Below the pieces are notes generated by a model. It saw only the letters and a list, made by a program, of their open reading frames with translations. It did not search any database and was not told where the DNA came from. A DNA stretch of 64,000 bases from Gordius sp. MW1. Taxonomy: Eukaryota > Nematomorpha > Gordioida > Gordea > Gordiidae. The position numbers were made by a program, and so were the translations under genes. The stretch covers positions 18,670,060 through 18,734,059 of the forward strand of contig OZ038529.1 in assembly GCA_964036665.1 (NCBI GenBank). The letters are read 5' to 3'. This document shows positions 22,001 to 33,296 of this stretch, one piece after another. Within the stretch, counting starts at the first letter, position 1. Every line of letters starts with the position of its first letter.

Positions 22001-24499
22001 ATGATTGCTCACATTTCGTATTGTACGTGAATCATAGACAGTGAATATTTGACATGAATGGCATTTCATATTTTCAGTAATTTGATAGTAATTACACAAT
22101 GCTAATGCTCTTAGTATAGTTGTATATTTAAATTATTCTTCTACAATTATTTTAAAAAAAAATGCAAAAAAGAGGTGCTGTAATAATGATCTACAAACTG
22201 ATTTACAGATGTCAATATTACCAAATGGTGAGGCTCGGTTGGAAACTTTGAAAAAACCTGAGGTCGGGGTTTGCGATGAAGTATTAAGTATTTCGGGCAA
22301 TGGTACGAACATCGAAATCGTAGAGAACGGAGACCATAGATATGGGCAGAGAATGTGGTTCTCGTACGAAAATTTACCCAAAATATTTTGGAAGAAATAC
22401 ATTTATGCCTACAGGTTTCTTAAAATTTTACAATATCAGCGTGAAAGCAAAAATTCAGTACCTCGAACCCTGCATGTTTAGGTTTTTATATAAGAGCTTA
22501 AATTAAAATGTTACTTTTTATTAGTAAGCTTTTAATACTAACTCCCTCGATGTTGTGGCTTGGGCTGAGCCCGACATGAAGGCCTAAAATTGACTGACTC
22601 CCTGATAATATGGGGCAGAATCATTTTTAGATTGCTGAACAATTTGAAATCTTTGAGTTTGATTTCAAGAAATACGTTTCCTAAAGCAAACTTCATTAAT
22701 TAAAATTTGTTTTTTTGTTATAGATTTGTAAAGTTGCTTAAGACAAAGACCCCCAAAATCACCCTTTACACCCCTCAAGCCAAGTGCCTTTTGATGGAAA
22801 ATGGACCTTTGCAAGATTTTGAAGCGCTGTTTTACGATGGTATTACTAATTACACTTTATTTTATGAGTGGCATTATAAAACTTATACTTACCTTAGAAT
22901 AAATGGTATAACCTAAAAGTAGACCTCATCTTTACATAACCATGATAGTTATAATCATTTATTTTTCGCTTTTTTATATTGTTCAATTTCCAATCTGCCG
23001 CAAGTGCTGATATTTTTGGCCCACTATTATTGATTGACAACCCACGTTTTGTGTATGCAGGTTCGAAGTACGTGGTAACCCATTCCTTAACTCGGCCTTA
23101 CAGCACTAACACCAAGCTGTTAGATGCTAGGGGGAAATGCATACAACCCAACATGCGTTGTGTAACCGGGTCTGATATCGATGCGACTAAAATGTTGGCG
23201 CTCGCTGAAGATTTTCACAAACAATGCCTCGACCTGCAAACGGTGTTGGAGAATTTCAATGCATCACCCTCTAAACCTCGCAGCGACGATGATTGTTTAG
23301 CAATTTTCCCCGCGATTTTTGGCAAAAATCCTAGGAGGTACTCAACTACAACTATGTTAAAACCTAAGAATACACGAGATGAAAAGAAGCTTGAGGGAGA
23401 TAAAGTGAAGCGCTCCAAAAGCGACGTCTCTAAAACTAATAGCTCGTACGCTTACCACACCAAAAATACGGTAGTTTCATTTTTATAAAGACGTTTTATT
23501 CATTCTAAATTTGATCTTTAGATGTCGTGCTTGAATTCCATCGCACCGTCTTCTCAAATTTCATCGACGCGAGGCGGACGTAAGAATATTCTTATAACTT
23601 TTGGATGAAAATCCATTCATTGCCTAATAAATTTACCAAAAAAATCGGATATTTCAATTTTTTATGCTGATTGGAAAATTGTTTTAGTTTATTTTTAAAT
23701 CTAGATCTTACAACAGAGGCCCTGTTTATCATGAATACTTATATGTATAGGTTTTCCGCGAAACTGGCAATAAGAATAAATACACAATTTTTACGATTTT
23801 TGATATAGTCATAGGATTAATATTCAACATATCAATTTTATGTAATATTTAGTTGATAAGCTTCATTCGAGTTTTGATTTGGACAGTACTTATTTGTATT
23901 TAATAAGCGTGTACCTGTATATAATATCAAAATTTTGTTCACACAGTTTACACAGACAAGGGTTCAACGATTGCTTACAGTAGTACAAATCGAACACAAG
24001 TAAAAGGCCCAATGGAAAATCTCATCTCCGCCTACATCCCTGGCCTGTGTTGGGGAGTCTACGATAAAACTACCAACTTAATTACGGCAAAATTTTTAGA
24101 CGGATCCCAACTTATTTTTGGCCCAAAATTGGATCACATTCGTTACTATGAGCCGGTAGATAAAAGATTTCCTAACCAACAATCTAACGGAAACGATTTT
24201 AAAAACGTTCTTCAGTAAGTTATAGCTACTATACAACAATAATGAATCATGAAAAACTTGCATTAAATCCTTTTAAAGCTTCAAAAATTTATTTAAAAAT
24301 AAAGTTGTATTTAGTATTAATTTATTAAATTAGGAAATTTAAAAATTTATTTTGATTTCATTTTTATTGACTCCGGTATTATCATAGCGTGTACCCAGAT
24401 GATCCCTCGAAACCCATCCCGAATCAGGTGAAGCAAAAATTAGAAAAGATGCCAATACTACTAACCAAAATTTTACAAAATAATACCAAAATTTATTGA
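19068..24499 (+). CDS. PLK4: Polo-like kinase 4 (SAK), sixteen exons
   Basis: PLK4 is the Ser/Thr kinase that starts centriole duplication. Exons read: 19068-19088, 19125-19220, 19255-19350, 19390-19513, 19608-19720, 19758-19846, 20619-20851, 21098-21180, 21247-21429, 21542-21928, 22209-22414, 22724-~22840, ~23005-23470, 23522-23579, 23947-24214, 24388-24499; roughly 890 residues (human 970). The kinase domain has GKGSFASV (16-23), VAIKM with Lys38, HRDLTVSN with Asp136, IADFGLA, CGTPNF and LWSLGC. The cryptic polo-boxes follow: [52 protein letters not shown] and [13 protein letters not shown]. The C-terminus [11 protein letters not shown] matches polo-box 3. Start: MGGHSIK plus a 36-bp intron puts DYEVYN where homologues have their first exon junction. 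The exon 12/13 junction is unresolved. Confidence 0.94.
19952..20138. mobile_element. MITE in PLK4 intron 6, TSD TTAGAAAG
   Basis: Starts CAGTGGCGTAGCCAAC, ends CCTGGCTACGCGCCTG, with exact flanks TTAGAAAG at 19944-19951 and 20139-20146. The interior parallels 40790-40960 (for example TAGTTGTGCAACGTAACTGA). The poly-C run near 20098 is shared. It lies well inside the 772-bp intron and should be removed by splicing. Confidence 0.93.
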
Positions 24500-24644
24500 A
24501 TTGTCGTCGCACATAGGTTATGTACACTTTGCTATATTTTTTCGCGTTCTACCAATAACGGAACTATATTTAACGATGACAATTAGAATGTTTTTCTACG
24601 GTATCTTTATTTTGTCAAATAATATTCGTGCGCGCGTTCATGTT

Positions 24645-27344
24645 TCAATCAACTTCATCCGGTGTGACTGGGTGTGGAAGCGGTATAATCGACTTTTTTT
24701 CCACGTCTCGAGACAATGCCTTCCGCATATCTTGTTAGATTATTAGGAAAAAATAGTTTAAAGCTTTTGTTACAAAAATTTAAATGGTTCATAAAAAAAT
24801 ATTAGAAAATTAAATAAAAATAAGAGATATTTGTGGTAGAAAAAAATAGTTTATAAGGTAGGGTCTTACCGAATGCATCTTCAGACACGTCGCCGGAGTA
24901 ATAGTTGAGTACTCTTCGGTATATACTATAACCGAGTTTTTTGTACATCGTTATAGCTACCGTATTACTGACTCGAACGAACAGATCTACGAAATAGCAT
25001 CCTTGCCTATTAAAATAAAAACGCGAGATTTGTAAGTTAATTCATTTCAGAGTAATTTCGTTATGCTTAGAGTTGTCTTGTGTTTTTTTTACATTTAATA
25101 TATTCGAATGCTCAAAACTCCGAAGAAGCAATTCCCAAAATTAATAGGCTATAATATTTATTTTAAAAATTGTCAAATTTACAATTAAAATAATATTATA
25201 GACAGGGATGATAGAGACCTCCAGGGTGACAGGATTCGACCTCGAATATGATTAAAAACTTTTAAATAGAGTCAGATGGGGTAAAAAATTTGAGATACTT
25301 TGGGGTTAAACTGCGAAAACGCCGGGTCGAAAGTTAGAGTACTTTTAGACTTAACAAAATGGAGATTCAAGTTTGCTATAATTAAATTATGAGCTTAACT
25401 ATCCCATATTTAGGATATGTTCTCTCAATCACCAAGATATTTAAACAAGCCTATTTTATAAATATTGCCTTTACATATATAAATTTATGACATAATTACT
25501 CTCAATATATGTAATATTTTATTGCTTGAGCTTTTCCTATCATATCAAATGTAATATGTTTTATAATTGTACATTTTTAGTGAGCCTGTTAATCATGATA
25601 AATCAACAAACTAGTTAATTTAATTTAAAATTTTTACAAAACAAAATTAGAAAAGAAAAAAGGAGGATTCAACAAATTGTTTAAATAAATTTGTGGAATT
25701 GATTAGTTAATTGAAGACGGTACTTCAATTTGACAAATAAACTTAACATATCACAAACTTTCTCTTATTTTCGGATTGAAAATTTTATAACACTTTTGGA
25801 TAGTTTTGATGAGTTTAGAAAAGTGAGCTATCTGGGTCTATTATACCTAGAGACTGCAAAATTCATTTTTCTTAAGCCAGGCCGGGGTCTGAAATTTTTA
25901 AATTAAAAAATGAGGAACCAGGCCCAAAATAATAAATATAACAGTTTTAAAAACTATCTATATAAAACTTATTTAGTAAAGTTTTTTATTGATAAATTTG
26001 ACACAATTATTACCAAAACTATTTAAAAAGGTGATCACTCCTAATGATAAACTTGTTAGTCTCATTGTATTTTAAAAAAATAGCTAGGTCTTCAAGTACA
26101 ATTTTTATTTTTCTTTAAACATTCATGAACATTTTTAAGAATTTAAAGACAGCTATTCCTTCTTATCTCAACACACAAATAGATAGCCTAATGTATGTAA
26201 ATTTTTTAAAATCAATTTAATACAAAATTGGTGGTAGATAAAAAATAGTGCAAAAAGAATGAATGAATCTTTAGCAAAATTATTTATTAAGCTTTATAAT
26301 GTAATTATTATTTTTAATGAATTGCAAAACTACTTGCTTTTCACTTATACCAAACCCATTATTTATTAAATAGACCCAGCCAGGGGTTCAGGCCACACGT
26401 GTAGGTCTCAAATACATATAAACTGTAAGGTATTGTTAAATTTATACTTAAAAAATTAGTTTTAAAAGGTTTGTTAACAAATTGGCTGAAAATTCCCTAA
26501 AGGCTTCAAATGTGACAAGCAAATCAAATTCAAGCCCAGACAAAATATTGATTTATGTCTAAAAATACCTGGTATGATTTAATCAGACTAGTAATGAATT
26601 AAATTCAGATAAATCACAACCAAAGGAATATTCTATCAAAAACTTTTTATGCTTAACTAAAAGTTTAGAACAATAACTGTTCAATATAAATCAAATTAAA
26701 TTACTAACATGGTCATTATTAGTTACACAACATTACACTAATAAACTTAAGCTAGATTATATTTTCACAATATTGTTTTGATCATTACAGGTAAAAGCCT
26801 TTATAGTCTAATATATTCATAAGATAATTACCATAAGTTCTACCTGTCAGAGTAATCTTCAAGATGTTTCATTAAAGCTTCTGCCAAACCCAATCGACGA
26901 TAATCAGGTGAAATTGATAGGGCTGTGACATGCCCATGCCAATTTTCATTTTGACCTTCTGTTTTACCCATAACTAAATTTATTTAGTTTGTAGCATTGA
27001 TTTAATTTACTGTATCCCATTATTTGTCCATTAGGGTGTTCAGATACTTTGAACAAACTTGGCCAATGAATCATGTATTTCATATAAAAGCATAATCCAT
27101 ACTAATTTAATATAAATTATAAAAAATGACTAGAGATAATCAATTGTGTAATTAAACAACAAACAGTTCGTTCTTAAACAATTAATATAAATAATTCCTA
27201 AGCTATAGAGGATATTCTGCTTACCGTCTCTGTAAGAGGATCAAGGTTCCTAATTTATATTATAAGATAATGATAATAATTTTATGCTTACACTTGATTT
27301 ATTTTAAATAAATCCTCTAATCTAAAATTTCGAATGTAGGACAT
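24645..27344 (-). CDS. NAA20: N-alpha-acetyltransferase 20, NatB catalytic subunit, six exons
   Basis: Catalytic subunit of NatB, which acetylates nascent proteins starting Met-Asp/Glu/Asn/Gln at the ribosome, with NAA25. Exons on the minus strand: 27344-27292, 27249-27225, 27101-27011, 26973-26844, 25006-24870, 24730-24645; 173 residues (human 178). Exon 2 is only 25 nt and codes NLDPLTET. Marker segments: LEDLFKINQ near the start, GQIMGYIMGKTEG, WHGHVTALSISPDYRRLGLA with the acetyl-CoA loop RRLGLA at 82-87, YFVDLFVRVSN, TMYKKLGYSIYRRV, and the C-terminal FDMRKALSRDVEKKSIIPLP. Introns are 42, 123, 37, 1837 and 139 bp, and the long one holds a hAT relic. All junctions are in phase. It converges with PLK4, 145 bp between stop codons. 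Confidence 0.95.
25848..26411. mobile_element. hAT relic in NAA20 intron 4
   Basis: Left end TAGAGACTGCAAAATTC and right end GTAGGTCTCAA resemble the TAGAGACCTGC termini of 4550-7924 and 30541-31770. The subterminal parts have GGCC-rich words (CCAGGCCGGGGTCTG; TAGACCCAGCCAGGGG). The interior matches the outer element at 4550-7924. The flanking 8-mers no longer match, so it is older. No reading frame remains. Confidence 0.72.
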
Positions 27345-27401
27345 TTTCAATAAGAGTCCTATTGGTTACATTTATCCAAACCCAGGGGCTCATGCTCATG
27401 G

Positions 27402-27746
27402 CCATCTGGCGAAATGGGCATGTGGCGAATTTGCTAATATTAGGCAACAGATAATCTAAAGTTAAGCAACATATAATATTAACACTAATTTTTGATTATT
27501 TTCTGTCAGGAATATAAACAATTTTGTTTTCCAATTATCTTTACAAGTTATATATCATTGAAACATACATACATACACTTAGGTTAAATTTTGTATAGGT
27601 TAGTTTAATATTACTTTATATTGCAATTCTAACAAAAATTATAATATATATTGTATATATAAATTATACTATCTATATATATATAAATAAGAACACTTTT
27701 TTGCAGTTATTATGACTTTTCGCCAGCTCCCCATTTCGCCAGATGG
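27402..27746. mobile_element. TIR element with CCATCTGGCGAAATGGG ends
   Basis: Both ends read CCATCTGGCGAAATGGG inwards, and both continue with TGGCGAA after 5-6 bases, giving a ~29-bp inverted repeat. The interior is AT-rich with no coding capacity. The target duplication could not be fixed. It lies 58 bp upstream of the NAA20 start codon, so it may sit in the promoter or 5' leader. Confidence 0.78.
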
Positions 27747-27914
27747 GCTGGATTCAAGCCAGGACATAAAAAAGTGTGCTAAATAATCGTAATTTTTTAA
27801 GTATTTTGTACAATTGCTAATTAATTAAATATTTCTGTATTAAGCGTGACAATTTTTATAGCTCCTACTAACCTGGAGAAAACCATAATTTCATCCAGCT
27901 TGTTAAGTTTTTGT

Positions 27915-28012
27915 GGCGAGGCCTGAGTGGCAAAAAAAGTTTAGGTTTTGCCCCTCCTTAAACTTTTACACGTTTTGCCCCCCCCCCAATCCAAATCCTG
28001 GCTAGGCCCATG
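27915..28012. mobile_element. Fragment of the CATGGGCGTAGCC MITE family
   Basis: The right part, with TTTTGCCCCTCC, a poly-C run, then AATCCAAATCCTGGCTAGGC and CCATG, matches the right halves of 38123-38291 and 47703-47865. The left terminus is degraded (GGCGAGGCCTGAG). Confidence 0.65.
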
Positions 28013-28533
28013 ATCATGTTCATAATAAGCAATGTTCTCTACAAATTCAGCAACACATACTTTTATTCCTAATATATATATTAATGCAGTTACTTTTTGT
28101 ACACACATAATTAATGCAATTCTACTAATGACATCATTAATTTTTAATTACTATAAACCATGTTTCCAACATATTCAATAACTCAGAATCATACAATAAA
28201 TCATCAGTGTCTATCTAAATAGATTTTTTTAATCAATGATAATATTCAAATATATAATAAATGGTCCTTTCAAAAGCCCTATGCCCCTTATGTCACAGAA
28301 ATATTTAATTAAACAAAAAGAATTGTTTTTTACAACATGGCCCTGTTAAAAATAAATAAGAGATTAGCTTATATTTTTATCCCTTAATCTCATTTTTAAA
28401 AAACTTTTTAACACTGGCTATACTGTGATCTTTACATTAATAGTAGATTATAAAGTAGAAATATTTATTAAAATGTACATGGAGCGTGATGCGATTATAA
28501 AACAATATAATGTGAAATTTCATCTGGGGAGTA

Positions 28534-28878
28534 TTGATGTTTGAAGGAGATGCAACAATTGGGTTTAATTTGAGGAGCAAAAAACGTATTATCCATATGC
28601 AAAAATAAGATAAGCGTTATAGTCCATAGAATTTACAATTTGGAGTGGTGATGCTTGAAGGATATGCAAAATTAAGTTATTATTCCTAATTTGAGGAGCA
28701 AAAGAAGTATAACCTATATGCAAAAATAAGATAAGCATTATACTTCATAAAACTTACGATTTTGAGGAGTGGTGATGCTTGAAGAACATGCAACAATTGG
28801 GTTATTGAGCAAAAGAAGTATTACTATATGCAAAAGAAGATATACTCCATAAAACTTACAATTTTGAGATGATTTAAT
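28534..28878. repeat. Three tandem units of ~110-120 bp
   Basis: Units begin at about 28534, 28648 and 28770. Each has TGATG-TTGAAG, ATGCAA, TTGAGGAGCAAAA or a shorter form, CATATGCAAAA, AAGATA and ACTTACAATTTTGAG. The third is shorter. No coding frame runs through them. Confidence 0.85.
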
Positions 28879-29157
28879 AGTTGTAGGGCTCATATTATTT
28901 GAATTAGATCGTACATTCCTTATAAAACCTAAAAAAGGTTTAATTCATATAACTCCTTATGTTTGATTTCAACTTATCAGTAATATTTTGCATGTTAAGT
29001 GTTTGCAGTGGTGACCTAGAAATTAATTGTGGTGCAAGCGTTTGAAATGGTCTGTGTATTCACGTGTTATATTAAATTTATAGGTCTTTGCTTTCTGGAT
29101 AATTTTGATTCAATCGGAATAAAAAATCACAATTGAAACTATGCACAGAAAATGATT

Positions 29158-30022
29158 AGGGGAGACTGGGGCTAGTCGTAGCCCGGGGTTACTATTATCT
29201 TTGTAATTATTTTTTAAAATTGTAATGATATAGAATTAAAATTAAAACCATATGTGTATTTTTGATAAAGTATAAGTAAAAAAATTTCTTTTATAAAATA
29301 TAAATTTTAAAATTTTTAGAGGAAAAACTTTTTTGGGGCTATTAGTAGCCTTGACAAAATTTTGTATTTTCGACATAAAATTTTTTTTGGCTATATATTT
29401 TGGACTAATCTAAGTGCTGTCTTATAAAGGGATATTTTTATATGGAAACCGTCTAATATAAATTTTTATTTACAATATAGCATGTTGAATTATTAATTTT
29501 TAATAAAAATGGGGTTCGGGGCTAGTCGGATTTTTCATTGCGTAGACAAATGTCAAGATTTAAAAAACAATAGTTTTGTTTAATAATAATTTATCTTAGT
29601 GTAATTTGGAATTATAATAGACTATTTAAAGATTTTTTCCATATCTGATTGTCATCATGACCCTTTTTGATATGTATTGTGTAAAATTTAATCATATTCA
29701 TTTGCATTCTCTATGTTTTTTTTATAATAAAACAATCCTTTTATTGATTTGAGTTAGCATACACCAATAGAAAGTGAAAACGTAAGGGAATCTATCCCAC
29801 GATAGGGGCTATAACTTGCCCCGGGCATTTTTTAAATTTTTAGGATTTTGTTTTTTTTTAAATTTTACATGTAAGAAAACTATTAATTTTTTCAATCCGA
29901 ATTTTTTTCCATAGTAAAAATAGACCTTAAAATTACGTTTTAACAAAAAAATTAAAAAAAATTTTTTAGTTTTTTTAAAACGCATTTAATTTTTTATCGC
30001 TATTTAGTCCCCGGTCTCCCCT
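29158..30022. mobile_element. TIR element with AGGGGAGAC ends, pair with 59566-60136
   Basis: Starts TAGGGGAGACTGGGGC and ends CCCCGGTCTCCCCTA, consistent with a TA target duplication. The word GGGGCTA with TAGTC or similar recurs at 29169, 29335, 29518 and 29806. The interior from about 29560 to the right end matches the reverse complement of 59566-60060, so this is a dispersed family of ~865 bp. No transposase frame is visible, so it is probably a non-autonomous mariner-type element. Confidence 0.78.
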
Positions 30023-30265
30023 AAATTTATTGGTTGGTTAAATTTATCTCACGATTGTGAAATGTGATGTTGCATTTAGCCATGGCACCCGTCCTAGTAG
30101 CCGGGCTCGCAACAATTAAGTTCAATTTTTCAAGTATGTCCGGGTGGGCACCATAACAATGAGATTTTTTTATTTAGTTTACTATTATTTATCACTTTTT
30201 TATTTCAAAAATTAAATAAGTAATTCAAAAATATGACAAAAATTAATGCTTGAAATTAAAAATGA

Positions 30266-30448
30266 TCATTTTGGGCCCGGCAGTTCAGGCAGCTTTAGTG
30301 AGTTGGACATGACCGGATATTTAGTTTTCAAATCGTCATGGATTCCGGCAGAAAATTTACAAATATGATCAATGGTAAAGGTATTAATTTTGTGTATAGA
30401 ATGTGGAATGTTATAATAAATATTTATTTGATTTTTCATTTTGTCCAC
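30266..30448 (-). CDS. Unrecognised open frame, possible exon or transposon piece
   Basis: Open frame reading through HKINTFTIDHICKFSAGIHD and YPVMSNSLKLPELPGPK to a stop. Codon use looks coding-like and GC is higher than around it. An in-frame GACTCTAG/GTGGAC junction upstream could be a splice site. I do not recognise the protein. It sits between transposons, so a mobile-element origin is as likely as a host exon. Confidence 0.25.
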   Translation of the reverse strand: MDKMKNQINIYYNIPHSIHKINTFTIDHICKFSAGIHDDLKTKYPVMSNSLKLPELPGPK

Positions 30449-30540
30449 CTAGAGTCATATGAGATTTCATCCAACGTAGGAGCATTACCATGAGATTTGT
30501 TAATATTGGCAATTCATTTCATCAATGTCCTGCTCTTGAC

Positions 30541-31770
30541 TAGGGACCTGCAAAATCGATTTTTTTAAGGCCCGGCCCAAGCCCGGAATAAATAAATAAA
30601 TAAGGCCCGGCCAGGGCCCTAATTTTAGCATTTTTAAAAACCAGGCCCGGGCCCGGAATTTTAATAATTGTAGAAATTTAAACAAACTCACTTTTAATAA
30701 AATTTTTTGTTAGGAATAAAACACACATAATAAGATTATAAATCGATAATGGAACGATTTTGATGCAAAAAAACACAGGCATCAAAAATTTCCGCGTTTA
30801 AATTTGTTCTCCGCTCTTCATAAATGCGGCCCGCTGACGAAAAACGCCTCTCAGCGGCCCGCTGACGAAAAACCTCACTTGAGGCAGCATTTGACATGGT
30901 ATAGTGTTAATGTTATAGAAATTTATTTATAGCAATATTGCCATATATATATTGTGCCTTAATACAATATGCAATGAGATTCAAAATTTTATACCTGAAC
31001 AATGTCCCTCTGAAAGGGCATTAAAAATGTTGAGAAATAACTTATTTCTTTTGAACCTTATGTCTGGATATAGTTGTTGGACATGGCATAATATCCTTAG
31101 CATATATGCCATGTATAGAGCCCAATCTGATTAAATGTTGGACTATTGTATAACCCATCACCATAAATTATATTGAGAGGTCTCAAATCCATTACAAAAA
31201 TGGGCTATTGAGGATATGAGATCTTTCTTGATTTTTGCAGGGTTTGTAAGATTTGTTAAATGTGGCTTACATAGGTAATTGTCCAATTTTTCTTTTTTTG
31301 GGTTTCTTTCCAGCATTTATGCCTTTGAAGATGAGTGTTCCCTATTAAGCATTACTAACACTATAAATGATTATCTGATGAGTAAGAATTATAGGATAAC
31401 ACATTCTTGTAAATTTTACAAAAAACAAATTCTATTTTCTTCTTTTCCATACTTCACTTTTCTTTTATTTTAAAAAAAATTTTCTAGATATTTTCAGCTA
31501 TTAGCAGTAGATTTTTTTGTTCCATAATCAATTGTTTGTATATTAGAAAAGGGAAATGAATGAATGAATGTTTAACAGATTCCACTTGTAATTAATTAAT
31601 TTTTTGAAATTTTATAGATTGTTTTAAATAGAATAAAAGACTACTTAGGTTACTATTTCTAAATTATTCAGGGCCGGGCCTATAAGTTATGAACTAGGCC
31701 AGGCCCGAAATTTTAAAGCCTCAAAACTTAAGGCTTGAGCCTGGCCGGGACCCGTCCGAGCAGGTCTCTA
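30541..31770 (-). mobile_element. hAT element, 8-bp TSD CTCTTGAC
   Basis: Left end TAGGGACCTGCAAAATCG and right end GAGCAGGTCTCTA, with exact flanks CTCTTGAC at 30533-30540 and 31771-31778. The subterminal arrays are GGCCCGG-based (30571-30660; right side GGGCCGGGCC, CCAGGCCCG). A minus-strand hAT C-terminal coding relic lies at 30736-30860. Related to 4550-7924 and 25848-26411, and the best preserved of the three. Confidence 0.92.
30736..30860 (-). pseudogene. hAT transposase C-terminal dimerisation segment, frameshifted
   Basis: The minus frame reads RRFSSAGRIYEERRTNLNAE and then IFDACVFLHQNRSII before a stop, the 'S-x-x-E-R-x-F-S-x-x-G ... R-x-x-L' dimerisation block of hAT transposases. 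A 28-bp direct duplication (copies at 30826 and 30854, each with GCGGCCCGCTGACGAAAAAC) splits the start of the block and shifts the frame, since 28 is not a multiple of three. Confidence 0.78.
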
Positions 31771-32099
31771 CTCTTGACATCCTATTTTAAAATATTTAAT
31801 CTCTTGAGTATAGATTAACTACGATCAGTTATGCATGTAGTGTTGGGAAGACAAAATGTGGGTTAAAGCTTTTTGCAGAAAATTTAATTTTAAAATAGAA
31901 GGTGTATATATAAGCTTTTAAGGTATTTATACATGTCTTAGTCTTTTTTCCCACTCCAAATACTTTTAATTAATTTAATATACTATTTAAATCAATTATT
32001 CGCTAAAACGGGGGGGGGGGGCCTGGCTATGTCACTGATCTACATTACTGTCTATAACTATAGATAAGACGTTTTCATCTACATCAGTAAATAAATTTA

Positions 32100-33150
32100 G
32101 GAGATGGATTCAGGCATGGAGTCGGGATATAAATATAGACATCTGCAAACTAATGACTGGTGTTTAAGCAGTAAAAAGGATTTCAAATTTTTTGGTTCTA
32201 GGTTACAGTGTACATAGCTGGCTACAAGCTTCCATACCAACCAAATCGGGTGGTTTAGGGACTCGCTCACCTGCTTCAATATCTCTAGTCTCCTTTATTT
32301 CATCTTACAAATCCGTATAAGATACCATTTTTAAGTTGTATCCGGTTAACGAAGACCCGCTTTTACTTATTGTTTTAGCTATTTGGGAAAACAATACCAA
32401 TCTCGGAACACCTTTGCCACAAACCTCACGACAAAGAGACTACTTGTGTTGCGCTATGTTGATTGTCTAATTTCGAGTAGCGATGCAAGTCAGTGCTCTA
32501 ATTTAAGGTCGTTTTTGTTTGATGGTTCAGGTCAGAATGGCTCGAGGTCTATCCAAGCTGTCTCGACTCGGAAATTTCGTACTTCATAGCTCTCAGTCTA
32601 GGGGTAAAATTTTCGAAGCCGTTTATTTGCCGAAATTGCAGCATATTTGTAGACGAATAAGCCAGGCATCCCTTACACTGCCTGGCAAACAAATTCAAAT
32701 ATGTTAGACACAATAAGGCCAGTGCCTTAATTCAAAGTGCACTTAAGAGGGCACAGATCCCATCCATCTTAGAGCCATCGGACCCCTCCTTGAGGGGACA
32801 TATGCGTCCTGATGGATCTTCTTTAGTCCCATGGAGCAATGGTCTTCACCTTAAATGGGACTTCACATGTATTGACCTATTATAATTCTTTAGTTGTTGC
32901 AGAGGGGCGGAAAACAAATAAATACAAAGCCCTATTACCCTTAAACATTTTATTTCATTGATTGCCTCGTGTTCAGGCACCTTTGGCAAACAGGCCTTAG
33001 CTTTTTAAAGGAGGTAGGAAGACGTTCTCCCCCGTCTAAACATTCTGTATCCTTTTTACTGAAACAAAGACTTGGTATTCTTATAGCCAAGTACAATTTT
33101 AAATCGTTTACGTATTCTTGGCCAAATTTGGAAGATCCCTCGATGATGCT
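32100..33150 (+). pseudogene. Decayed LINE (non-LTR reverse transcriptase, C-terminal part)
   Basis: Broken frames follow the order of a LINE protein. About 32225-32310 reads WLQASIPTKSGGLGTRS, the thumb motif after the RT. About 32700-32880 reads RHNKASALIQSALKRA, IPSILEPSDPSLRG and RPDGSSLVPWSNGLHLKWDF, and about 32985-33110 contains a FLKEVGRR segment. The same order and words recur at 52040-52500 (-) and 63240-63575 (+). Stops and frameshifts make it inactive. Confidence 0.8.
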
Positions 33151-33296
33151 ATATCAGAATAGTTTATCATTTTATTTGACGCATTTTGTCTTTTTTGATA
33201 TACTTATATTTTATTACTGTCAACGGATTTTTAAAAAATAAACTTTAAAAAAATAAAATAGGGTTGTTAATTTGCTCGCGTGAGCAATGCTCAATA

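Noticed and set aside
22133-22402. Minus-strand 89-codon frame
   Set aside because: Antisense shadow of PLK4 exon 11.
28141-28216. Possible NAA20 first exon on the minus strand (reads TDDLLYDSELLN)
   Set aside because: The phase fits, but the exon at 27344-27292 matches the family start far better, with a 42-bp intron and a good donor.
28534-28878. CRISPR-like array
   Set aside because: Three adjacent 110-120-bp units with no unique spacers, in a eukaryotic context: a plain tandem duplication.
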